A stretch of DNA of 7,902 nucleotides from Calditrichia bacterium (GTDB lineage Bacteria > Calditrichota > Calditrichia > JAJRVZ01), in the NCBI GenBank assembly GCA_030634505.1, contig DAOWAQ010000082.1, positions 1-7,902 on the forward strand. The letters are read 5' to 3'. This document shows, piece by piece, positions 1-6,541 of the stretch. Below the pieces are notes generated by a model. The model ran no database searches. It had not been told where the DNA came from and saw only the letters and a list, made by a program, of their open reading frames with translations. The number at the start of each line of letters is the position of its first letter. Position 1 is the first letter of the stretch. The translations under genes and the position numbers were made by a program.

Positions 1-294
1 ATGCCGGTTTCAAATGGTATTGATTTTTTAATTGAGATTGATAAAGATATTCGATTCCAAAATACAAAAAAATTATTACTGACTGGTTTAGCTACGCACC
101 AGGATACAATAATAGCCATAAACAATGCTAACATAAATTATTACATAGAAAAACCATGGGATAGCAAAGAACTGATTAAAGCAGTAAAACATTTATTAAC
201 TATTTATATCCTCTCTTCCGGAATTGAATATAAAGAATATTTACCAATTCTGGATCAGGAATTACTATACAAAGAATTACGAATTAAAAATTAG
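1..294 (+). CDS. Response regulator receiver (REC) domain protein, 3' part only
   Basis: This is the C-terminal part of a CheY-like receiver domain, which takes a phosphoryl group from a histidine kinase. The ATG at position 1 is probably internal. The opening MP, followed a few residues later by NGIDFL, matches the Asp-x-x-Met-Pro loop after the phospho-accepting Asp, so that Asp and the first half of the domain lie upstream of the window. The conserved Thr is seen in LLLTG (T28) and the conserved Lys-Pro in EKPWD (K51-P52). The KPW form is common in REC domains of HD-GYP and hybrid-kinase-type proteins. After the domain ends near residue 70 only about 27 residues remain, with no output domain. 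The protein is therefore either a stand-alone receiver or one whose receiver is C-terminal, for example in a hybrid kinase. The downstream gene follows after 11 bp and is probably co-transcribed. REC identity is sure; the full architecture is unknown. Confidence 0.85.
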   Translation: MPVSNGIDFLIEIDKDIRFQNTKKLLLTGLATHQDTIIAINNANINYYIEKPWDSKELIKAVKHLLTIYILSSGIEYKEYLPILDQELLYKELRIKN

Positions 295-305
295 AAAACT
301 ACAAT

Positions 306-890
306 ATGATTGATAAACTTATTGAACAAAAAAAGAAACAATTTTCTGAAAAAACTTATATACAATTTAGCGATTCAGAATTAGCTCAACTCGATGAAAA
401 AAATATACTGCAAATTGAGAAGGAATTTAAAGGATTTGGCATATTAAAACTCCCACCAAAAGAGATTGATTTTTTTGAATGGCTTAAAGAAAATGATGAA
501 GCTGTTTGGATTGATTTGTGGGAAACTGATGATGATCCATATAAAATTAGTTTTGAATTTTTACCTCATTTTATCAAGAATGAAAATGGGTTTCCTATCT
601 GTGACTTAGAAAATGAGGAAAACTATTGGTTTTGTGTAAAACATATCAAACCAAAAGGCAAACAACATTTTGAAGGGATAAATCTAAAATTAAAGAACCA
701 CCAAAAATTAAATTTTGAAGAGTTATTATTATATGAAATAGTTCAAAATTCAATCGATATATGGCATTTTTCTTATCGCTATAATATTGATTTAAAGAAA
801 GCAAAAGAATTAGTAAACGAATTGCATACAAATGATATTCTGGTTCACCTCACAAATAGAGAAGATTTAGTAAAGTACATAGATTTTTAA
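306..890 (+). CDS. Hypothetical protein with winged-helix-like C-terminus
   Basis: I do not recognise this 194-aa protein. It has no signal peptide or membrane segment, so it is probably cytoplasmic. The N-terminal half is acidic and rich in aromatics (FFEWLKEN near 56-63; WIDLWETDDD near 68-77), and the middle carries a YWFCVKHIKPKGK stretch (107-119). Residues about 138-194 have the rhythm of a winged helix-turn-helix: a helix (FEELLLYEIVQ), a second helix, a possible recognition helix (DLKKAKELVNEL), and a hydrophobic wing (ILVHLTN). This fold guess comes from pattern only. The gene starts 11 bp after the receiver-domain gene with no clear Shine-Dalgarno site and probably shares its transcript. 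It could be a partner or effector of that two-component protein, but nothing in the sequence proves it. Composition matches its neighbours. That it is a real gene is likely: long open frame, same strand, tight spacing. Confidence 0.8.
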   Translation: MIDKLIEQKKKQFSEKTYIQFSDSELAQLDEKNILQIEKEFKGFGILKLPPKEIDFFEWLKENDEAVWIDLWETDDDPYKISFEFLPHFIKNENGFPICDLENEENYWFCVKHIKPKGKQHFEGINLKLKNHQKLNFEELLLYEIVQNSIDIWHFSYRYNIDLKKAKELVNELHTNDILVHLTNREDLVKYIDF

Positions 891-891
891 A

Positions 892-920
892 TTATTTATC
901 AGGAAATAAATAGTTCTTTT
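892..920 (+). terminator. Weak AT-only terminator-like hairpin
   Basis: Directly after the stop at 890, bases 892-899 can pair with 906-913 (seven A-T pairs plus one G-T) around a 6-base loop, followed by the T-rich run TTCTTTT. The position suits the end of the upstream two-gene unit, but an all-AT stem is weak and could arise by chance in such AT-rich DNA. Confidence 0.25.
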
Positions 921-1025
921 ATCTTTAAATTATAATTATTGATATAGTTATCGATTCTGTTGAAACCTGATCTTAAATTTACCGTAATAGAATAAAGTTT
1001 TAATTTTTTAATTTTATGATTAATT

Positions 1026-1030
1026 GGGAG
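1026..1030 (+). promoter_or_regulatory. Ribosome binding site of the adaptor gene
   Basis: GGGAG lies 5 bases before the ATG at 1036. This decides the start: an in-frame TTG at 1024 overlaps this site and has no site of its own, so ATG 1036 is preferred. The site stands out because most other starts in the window have little or no Shine-Dalgarno sequence. Confidence 0.7.
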
Positions 1031-1035
1031 ATAAT

Positions 1036-2193
1036 ATGAAAATTCACAAATTGTTCCGAATATTTTTACCGGTACTTTTCTTTAGTATGATTTATTTTAG
1101 TTGTTCAGAATCTAAGGGAAAGAATGAGTCTGGAAATTCAAATGACTCGACAAAAGTTGAACAGAAAGATGATGGAAAATCAAAAGATGGGAAAGATATT
1201 GAATTGATTCCTGTTGAAGTTACGGAAATCAAGAAGGGGAGTATTTCAAATTATATTTTACTCAGCACAAACCTTGAAACAGAATCTCAAACCGATGTTT
1301 TTCCACGTATACAGGGGATTATTAAAAAAATCAATCATGATGAAGGTGATTATGTTAAAAGCGGTCAAACCTTGATGGAATTAGAAGCTGATGAATATGT
1401 ACTATCTGAAAAACGCGCAAGATTGAATCACAAAAAACAGGAAGCAAATTTCGAACGTTTAAAAGCAATGTTCTCTGAAGACTTATTGAGTAAAGAAGAA
1501 TTTGAACAGGCCAGATATGCAACTGAAGGATTAGAAGTAGATTGGGAACAGGCAAAATTAAATTTAAGCTATACAAAGATTAAATCTCCGATAAGTGGGG
1601 TAATTGGTGATAGATTTAGAAAACCCGGTGATAGAATCCAACCTGCAGATAAATTGTTTTCCGTTATAAACACTAAAGAAATGATTGCTGTGGTATATGT
1701 ACCGGAAAAAGAAATCAGCAATGTCCATAAAGGACAAGCCGCCTTCATTACCTCTGATAATTTAAAAAATGAAAAGTTTACCGGATGGCTTAAAAGAGTA
1801 AGCCCGGTTATTGATCCGGCGAGCGGTACTTTCAAAGTTACCATTGGAGTAAAAAATGTTGATAATACTCTAAGAGCCGGAATGTTTGTAAATGCATTTA
1901 TTGTAACAGATGTTCATGAAAATGCAATATTAATTCCTAAGACTGCGATAGTTTACGAAAATGAAGCTATGAGCGTATTTGTAGTCAGAGACAGTATTGC
2001 GCATAAGATTACTTTGGATGTGGGTTTTCAGGATCATGAAAAAATTGAGTCCATAAATGACATCCACGAAGGTGACAAAGTTATTGTAGTGGGCCAAGCC
2101 GGTTTAAAAGATCAAACGAAAGTTAAAATTGTAAGCGAACGGGAGAATACAATCGCGATGAAAAAAGATGAAATTATTAATGATGAGAGTTGA
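1036..2193 (+). CDS. RND efflux periplasmic adaptor (membrane fusion) lipoprotein
   Basis: This 385-aa HlyD/AcrA-family protein is the periplasmic adaptor that couples an inner-membrane RND pump to an outer-membrane channel. Residues 1-22 form a signal peptide with a basic start and hydrophobic core ending in YFS-C23. This is a relaxed lipobox, so the mature protein is probably a lipoprotein. Residues 24-57 are a polar, Lys/Asp/Ser-rich linker. The first lipoyl half-motif lies near 84-120 (PRIQGIIKKI, EGDYVKSGQ), a coiled-coil hairpin near 120-178, and the second lipoyl half near 180-213 (IKSPISGVIG, KPGDRI). A beta-barrel spans about 216-290 (PASGTFKVT, LRAGMFV) and a membrane-proximal domain about 290-366. 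Length is normal for the family. It lies upstream of two RND pump genes on the same strand, so it is probably their shared adaptor. The substrate cannot be read from the sequence. Confidence 0.95.
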   Translation: MKIHKLFRIFLPVLFFSMIYFSCSESKGKNESGNSNDSTKVEQKDDGKSKDGKDIELIPVEVTEIKKGSISNYILLSTNLETESQTDVFPRIQGIIKKINHDEGDYVKSGQTLMELEADEYVLSEKRARLNHKKQEANFERLKAMFSEDLLSKEEFEQARYATEGLEVDWEQAKLNLSYTKIKSPISGVIGDRFRKPGDRIQPADKLFSVINTKEMIAVVYVPEKEISNVHKGQAAFITSDNLKNEKFTGWLKRVSPVIDPASGTFKVTIGVKNVDNTLRAGMFVNAFIVTDVHENAILIPKTAIVYENEAMSVFVVRDSIAHKITLDVGFQDHEKIESINDIHEGDKVIVVGQAGLKDQTKVKIVSERENTIAMKKDEIINDES

Positions 2194-2216
2194 AACAGCA
2201 AAAATTGAAGAGAGAA

Positions 2217-2252
2217 GAGCGTATTTCGACTACGCTCAATAACCATAGAGCG
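2217..2252 (+). repeat. Intergenic hairpin repeat with TTTCGAC loop
   Basis: GAGCGTA (2217-2223) and TACGCTC (2231-2237) form a perfect 7-bp stem around the 7-base loop TTTCGAC. The right arm can instead pair with GAGCG at 2248-2252 (CGCTC at 2233-2237, loop 10 bases), giving two mutually exclusive hairpins. The stretch is GC-richer than its surroundings. It resembles short dispersed intergenic palindromes with a TTCGACT-CGCTCAAT core that I recall from Bacteroidota-type genomes; the recollection was not checked here. No T-run follows, so it is not a typical terminator. It lies between the adaptor and the first pump gene, where it could affect mRNA processing or the ratio of the two products. 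Confidence 0.5.
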
Positions 2253-2318
2253 AGGAGAGAATTAGGGGGATGTTAAAACTGTAACTGTGTGAAAACGATA
2301 ATTTAAAATGAGATAAAA

Positions 2319-5300
2319 ATGATAAAAAACAATGAAAAAAAGAGTGGCAATTTTTTCAGATTTACTACAACACGACCTGTAGCAATCTTAATGGTAGTTA
2401 TCGGTGTTTGTGTATTCGGATGGATTTCATATCAACAGTTACCACTTAATTTGATGCCTGATATAACATATCCAACGCTAACAGTAAGAACTGAATATGC
2501 CGGAACTGCACCAGAAGAAGTGGAAACGACTATTTCAAGGCCTATAGAGCAGGCACTTGGCGTTGTGGATAACCTGGTTAGTCTTCAGTCCATTTCGAAA
2601 GCGGGACAATCAGATGTGATTCTGGAATTTACCTGGGATACGGATATGAATAAAGCGACAGCTGACCTGCGTGAAAAACTTGACCAGGTTTGGCTACCGG
2701 AAGAGGTTAAAAGACCAATTATCTTAAGATATGATCCCTCACTTGATCCGATTATGCGTATAGGTTTGTATGGGGAAAGTTCCTTGTTTTATCTTAGATA
2801 TTTAGCAGAGGAAGATATTAAGAGAAAATTGGAAACACTGGATGGAGTTGCTGCAGTAAAAGTTAAAGGCGGACTTGAAGAGGAAATACGTGTAGAATTA
2901 AATGAACAAAAACTAACAATTATTGGAATTGATATTCAACAAATAAAAAATCGTCTTGCACAGGAAAATATCAATCTGGCGGGAGGTAATTTAAAAGAAG
3001 GTCAAACCGAATACCTGGTTCGTACTCTGAATGAATTTAAATCTATCAGTGAAATTGGTGAAGTAGTTATTGGAAACTGGAATGGAAAAGAAATTAAAAT
3101 TAATGATATTGGTAAAGTTCACCGGACAAACAAAGAAAGAGAAATTATTACGCGTATTAACGGTAAAGAAAATGTTGAAATAGAAATCTATAAAGAAGCA
3201 GATGCAAATATTGTTACTGTAGCTAAGACAGTAAGTGCGACAATTTTTGGAACACAAGAGCAGCAGGAATTTGTAGAAAATTTAAAGAAGAGAGAAGCTG
3301 AAGCAAAAGACAAGCCCAAAGTTGAGAAAAAGAGCAAAGTCAAAAAAGGTGGCAGAGGTAAAGGAGCTGACTTTCTGAAAAAGAAAATGACTAATTTTGT
3401 GTCTTATAAATTACCCGAAAATATTAAAATAGAGAAATTATCCGATCAATCCATATTTATTGAAAATGCTGTAAATGAAGTTAAAAATACGGCAATTATT
3501 GGTGGAATTTTAGCAATTATCATATTATTTGTCTTTTTGAGAAATCTTGTCGTCACAACTATAATAGGTATATCAATTCCGATATCAATTGTGGCCACAT
3601 TCGCCCCAATGAAAATATTTGATGTGTCATTGAATATCATGTCTCTGGGTGGGTTAGCTCTTGGAATAGGTATGTTGGTAGATAATTCAATTGTAGTTTT
3701 GGAGAGTATCTCCCGATGCCGAGAGGAAGGAGATAATCTTATTCAGGCAACTATCAGGGGTGTAGGAGAAGTGGGCAGCGCAGTTTTTGCCTCTACTTTA
3801 ACAACTATAGCAGTGTTTTTTCCCATTGTTTTTGTCGAGGGAATCGCCGGACAGGTGTTTGGAGATATGTCATTAACTGTAGTTTTTTCACTTTTGGCAT
3901 CGCTTGCTACGGCGCTTTTTCTGATTCCTATGCTGGCATCTCGGGAAGTATCAAGTTTTATTTCCGGTTCTCAACTGCAGGATTTTTTAAAAAGCAATTA
4001 CTTACAGTTTGATAATGAAAAACAAATAGATACTCTGCTTTCAGAAACTTCCAATGGTCAATCGTGGTTTTCAAGATTAATAAATGGACTTTTGATATTC
4101 ATCCGGACATTTCTTGAACTGTTAATAAAAGTATTTAAACTAATATTTGCTTTATTGGTTGTTGTGATTAAGTTTTTCACACTTCCCATTTTATTTGTTG
4201 CTGTATTTTTTATGTTTGTGTTACGAAAGGTAGGAGTTGTAAAATTTAATTTTACTGAATCAGCAATAAAATATGCGTCAAACCCTGAAATATGGAAAAT
4301 AAAATATATAAATGAAATCTGGCCTGATTATCTTGTTAATTCATCATTTGTTGAGCTTTATGAGAACATTAAAAGGGCAGGATTTTGGTTATTACTGGTC
4401 ATTCCCTTTGTTTATTTTCTGATTATTTACATATTCAAAATACTTGTTGAACTAACTTTTAGATTATTTCATTTTCTGTTCTTAGCGTTTACTGTTTTCT
4501 TGAAATCTCTTGTTCTTCTTCTAAGATTAGTTTTACATTTTCCAATTAAAATAATATTCAAAGCATTCAACTGGATATACGATAAAATTGAAAAAGGCTA
4601 TCCCGATATACTGGACTGGTCATTAAATAACAAATCACTGGTTGTCGGATCTGTATCTTTTATATTTGTATTTACTTTATTTGTAATGGGCCCACAAATT
4701 GGAAGTGAACTAATTCCGGAAGTTCATCAAGGTGAATTTAATCTTGAATTAACTCTTCCGGTAGGTTCTCCTGCAGAAAGAACAGATGAACGTGTTTTGC
4801 CGATTCAAAAATATATCTCGGAACAAGACGGTGTATTAAAAATCGCTTCTGTAGTTGGGGTTGATAAATCTGAATCTACCAGCACCGATGATGGTGAACA
4901 TACTGCGAAATTTACCATAACAATAAAAAGAGCTAGTAGTGTAATTGCGGAAGAAGAAAGGTTGATAAAAAATATCCGCGAACATATGTCAGAATATTCG
5001 GGAATCCAATCCAAAATATCACGTCCAACATTATTCAGTTTCAAAACCCCTGTGGAGGTGGAAATATACGGATATAATCTTCAGGAAATGCAAACAGTTG
5101 CAGAAAAAGTTGAATCCGAAATGAAAAAAATCGATGGTTTGCAAGATGTTAAAGCAAATATTCAAAGGGGAAATCCCGAAGTTCAAATTATATATAATCG
5201 ACAAATATTATCAAGATACGGTCTAAATATTTTGAATGTGGCATCTATAATACGTAACAAAGTAAGGGGTGATGTGGCAACTGAATTTAAAGAAGAAGAT

Positions 5301-6104
5301 CGCAAAATTGATATTCTTGTACGCGTTCGTGAAGAAGACAAAGAAAGTATAGATAACCTGAGACGAATGATAATCAATCCGGGGTCAGCAATACCGTTAC
5401 CACTGGATGCGGTTGCAGATATAAAAGTGAATGAAGGTCCTTCTGAAGTAAGAAGAATTGATCAACAAAGAGTAGCAGTAATTACTGCAAATATTTCTGG
5501 CAGAGATTTAAGAAGCGTAAGCGAAGATATTTTCACAATAATAAGCAATATGGAAATGCCGGATGATTTTACTTTTGAATTAGCCGGTCAAAATAAAGAA
5601 ATGGAAACGTCATTAAATAGTTTGATGTTAGCCTTGGCACTTGCAGTTTTCCTTGTTTATATCGTAATGGCTTCTCAATTTGAATCACTTTTACATCCAT
5701 TTATAATTATTTTCACAATACCATTAGCATTAATTGGGGTTATTGTTTTTATGTATGTTTTAAACATTCCGGCAAGCATTGTAGTCTTTTTAGGATTAAT
5801 TATGTTAGCGGGAATTGTTGTAAATAATGCAATTGTTTTAGTTGATTATATTAATCAATTGCGTGAAAGAGGAATGGAGAAGATTGAAGCGATTAAAGCA
5901 GCGGGTAAAATTAGGCTTCGACCAATTTTGATGACTACATCTACGACAGTGTTGGGTTTACTGCCTATGGCAATTGGTATGGGGGATGGCGCTGAGATAC
6001 GCACACCTATGGCTATTACGGTTATTGTTGGATTAATTACTGCAACTCTGTTAACACTTGTGGTAATACCGACCGTATATGCGATTTTGGACAGGAAAAA
6101 TTAA
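2319..6104 (+). CDS. RND family efflux pump, inner-membrane permease, with large extra insertions
   Basis: This is an HAE1/AcrB-type proton-driven exporter of 1261 aa; the family norm is about 1020-1060. TM1 is at about 20-40, then the first periplasmic domain (YAGTAPEEVE, 60-69). TM2-TM6 span about 390-540, with the TM4 motif GMLVDNSIVVLE (451-462). TM7 is about 770-790, followed by the second periplasmic domain (SELIPEVHQGEF). TM8-TM12 span about 1100-1255, with GIVVNNAIVLVDYIN in TM10. D455 matches AcrB D407, but AcrB D408 is replaced by N456 and AcrB K940 by N1169. Two insertions explain the extra length. One is lysine-rich (about 310-364, 15 Lys) in the first periplasmic domain before TM2. 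The other is membrane-rich (about 545-748) between TM6 and TM7. The frame is open throughout. The start has no strong ribosome site, but it places a normal short cytoplasmic leader before TM1. It probably works with the upstream adaptor; substrate unknown. Confidence 0.97.
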   Translation: MIKNNEKKSGNFFRFTTTRPVAILMVVIGVCVFGWISYQQLPLNLMPDITYPTLTVRTEYAGTAPEEVETTISRPIEQALGVVDNLVSLQSISKAGQSDVILEFTWDTDMNKATADLREKLDQVWLPEEVKRPIILRYDPSLDPIMRIGLYGESSLFYLRYLAEEDIKRKLETLDGVAAVKVKGGLEEEIRVELNEQKLTIIGIDIQQIKNRLAQENINLAGGNLKEGQTEYLVRTLNEFKSISEIGEVVIGNWNGKEIKINDIGKVHRTNKEREIITRINGKENVEIEIYKEADANIVTVAKTVSATIFGTQEQQEFVENLKKREAEAKDKPKVEKKSKVKKGGRGKGADFLKKKMTNFVSYKLPENIKIEKLSDQSIFIENAVNEVKNTAIIGGILAIIILFVFLRNLVVTTIIGISIPISIVATFAPMKIFDVSLNIMSLGGLALGIGMLVDNSIVVLESISRCREEGDNLIQATIRGVGEVGSAVFASTLTTIAVFFPIVFVEGIAGQVFGDMSLTVVFSLLASLATALFLIPMLASREVSSFISGSQLQDFLKSNYLQFDNEKQIDTLLSETSNGQSWFSRLINGLLIFIRTFLELLIKVFKLIFALLVVVIKFFTLPILFVAVFFMFVLRKVGVVKFNFTESAIKYASNPEIWKIKYINEIWPDYLVNSSFVELYENIKRAGFWLLLVIPFVYFLIIYIFKILVELTFRLFHFLFLAFTVFLKSLVLLLRLVLHFPIKIIFKAFNWIYDKIEKGYPDILDWSLNNKSLVVGSVSFIFVFTLFVMGPQIGSELIPEVHQGEFNLELTLPVGSPAERTDERVLPIQKYISEQDGVLKIASVVGVDKSESTSTDDGEHTAKFTITIKRASSVIAEEERLIKNIREHMSEYSGIQSKISRPTLFSFKTPVEVEIYGYNLQEMQTVAEKVESEMKKIDGLQDVKANIQRGNPEVQIIYNRQILSRYGLNILNVASIIRNKVRGDVATEFKEEDRKIDILVRVREEDKESIDNLRRMIINPGSAIPLPLDAVADIKVNEGPSEVRRIDQQRVAVITANISGRDLRSVSEDIFTIISNMEMPDDFTFELAGQNKEMETSLNSLMLALALAVFLVYIVMASQFESLLHPFIIIFTIPLALIGVIVFMYVLNIPASIVVFLGLIMLAGIVVNNAIVLVDYINQLRERGMEKIEAIKAAGKIRLRPILMTTSTTVLGLLPMAIGMGDGAEIRTPMAITVIVGLITATLLTLVVIPTVYAILDRKN

Positions 6105-6120
6105 CGATTGATTATCGATT

Positions 6121-6522
6121 ATTGAATATTGACTAATAAAAATGGATAGCGAAGAATTAAAAGATAGAACGAAGATATTTGCTCATAGATGTGTTAAAAT
6201 GGCATTTGCCTTGCCAAATACAGTTTTAGGTCGACACATCAAAGGGCAATTAATTAGGTGTTCCACATCAGTTGCTTCGAATTATAGAGCAACGTGTCTG
6301 AGTCAATCTAAGGCAAGTTTTGTTGCAAAAATAAGTATCGTTATTGAAGAGTGTGATGAATCATGCTTTTGGATGGAATTTATAATTGATGAGAATTTAT
6401 TGAAGAATGATTTAGTGGATCCACTTTTAAAAGAGGGAAAAGAACTAACTTCAATATTTATCAGTTCTCGAAAAACAGCAGGAAAACGAAAAATTAAAAA
6501 TAGTCAATAATCAATATTCAAT
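6121..6522. repeat. 12-bp inverted repeat flanking the four-helix bundle gene
   Basis: ATTGAATATTGA (6121-6132) and its exact reverse complement TCAATATTCAAT (6511-6522) bracket the four-helix bundle gene. The left arm sits in a longer AT-rich run built from GATTA/CGATT units (6105-6137) that starts just after the stop of the first pump. The right arm begins immediately after the gene's own TAA, within a run (6501-6525) that also contains AGTCAATA, the complement of the TATTGACT at 6127-6134. GAAAAATTAA also occurs at 6095-6104 and 6488-6497, which may be chance. The layout suggests the ends of a small mobile or formerly mobile cassette. Confidence 0.5.
6142..6510 (+). CDS. Four helix bundle protein (S23/IVP family)
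   Basis: This 122-aa protein matches the four-helix bundle family first known from ORFs inside 23S rRNA intervening sequences; the DGR accessory protein Avd has the same fold. Family marks are ELKDRTKIFA (5-14), the segment GQLIRCSTSVASNYRA (about 35-50), then FVAKISIVIEECDES-FWMEFI (about 60-82), and a C-terminal helix with SSRKTA. Length is normal. Avd-type proteins form pentamers that bind nucleic acid; the role of free-standing members such as this one is not established. It starts 37 bp after the first pump and ends 31 bp before the second, interrupting what would otherwise be adjacent pump genes. No clear ribosome site precedes it. The inverted repeat around it, and the fact that its stop codon lies in the right-hand repeat region, fit insertion as a cassette. 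No reverse transcriptase, variable repeat or rRNA is nearby. Confidence 0.93.
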   Translation: MDSEELKDRTKIFAHRCVKMAFALPNTVLGRHIKGQLIRCSTSVASNYRATCLSQSKASFVAKISIVIEECDESCFWMEFIIDENLLKNDLVDPLLKEGKELTSIFISSRKTAGKRKIKNSQ

Positions 6523-6531
6523 TATATATGC

Positions 6532-6535
6532 AGGA
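6532..6535 (+). promoter_or_regulatory. Ribosome binding site of the second RND gene
   Basis: AGGA lies 6 bases before the ATG at 6542, just outside the right arm of the inverted repeat. It supports that start and suggests the second pump keeps its own translation signal despite the inserted gene. Confidence 0.5.
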
Positions 6536-6541
6536 ATAAAA

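Noticed and set aside
928..937. Palindrome AATTATAATT upstream of the adaptor gene
   Set aside because: It is short and all A/T; such palindromes are expected by chance in DNA of this composition.
960..993. Promoter before the adaptor gene (TTGAAA at 960 and TAGAAT at 988)
   Set aside because: The spacing of 22 bases is too long for a standard promoter, and no Bacteroidota-type TAnnTTTG box was found nearby. A promoter probably exists here but cannot be placed.
1024..1035. TTG start at 1024 for the adaptor gene
   Set aside because: It overlaps the GGGAG ribosome site that serves ATG 1036, and the ATG start gives a normal lipoprotein signal peptide.
2270..2284. Four-codon leader open frame (ATG at 2270) after AGGGGG upstream of the first pump
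   Set aside because: The G-rich run abuts the ATG too closely to act as a ribosome site, and the peptide is too short to support.
2991..3257. Antisense open frames inside the adaptor and RND genes
   Set aside because: They are reverse-strand shadows of well-supported coding sequence, with low-complexity or hydrophobic products and no start signals.
3951..4562. Insertion in the first pump as a frameshift or assembly artefact
   Set aside because: The frame stays open across the whole region, base composition matches the rest of the gene, and both flanks resume the RND fold in register.
6142..6510. Diversity-generating retroelement accessory gene (avd) or 23S rRNA intervening sequence
   Set aside because: The fold family is the same, but there is no reverse transcriptase, template/variable repeat or rRNA sequence in the window.
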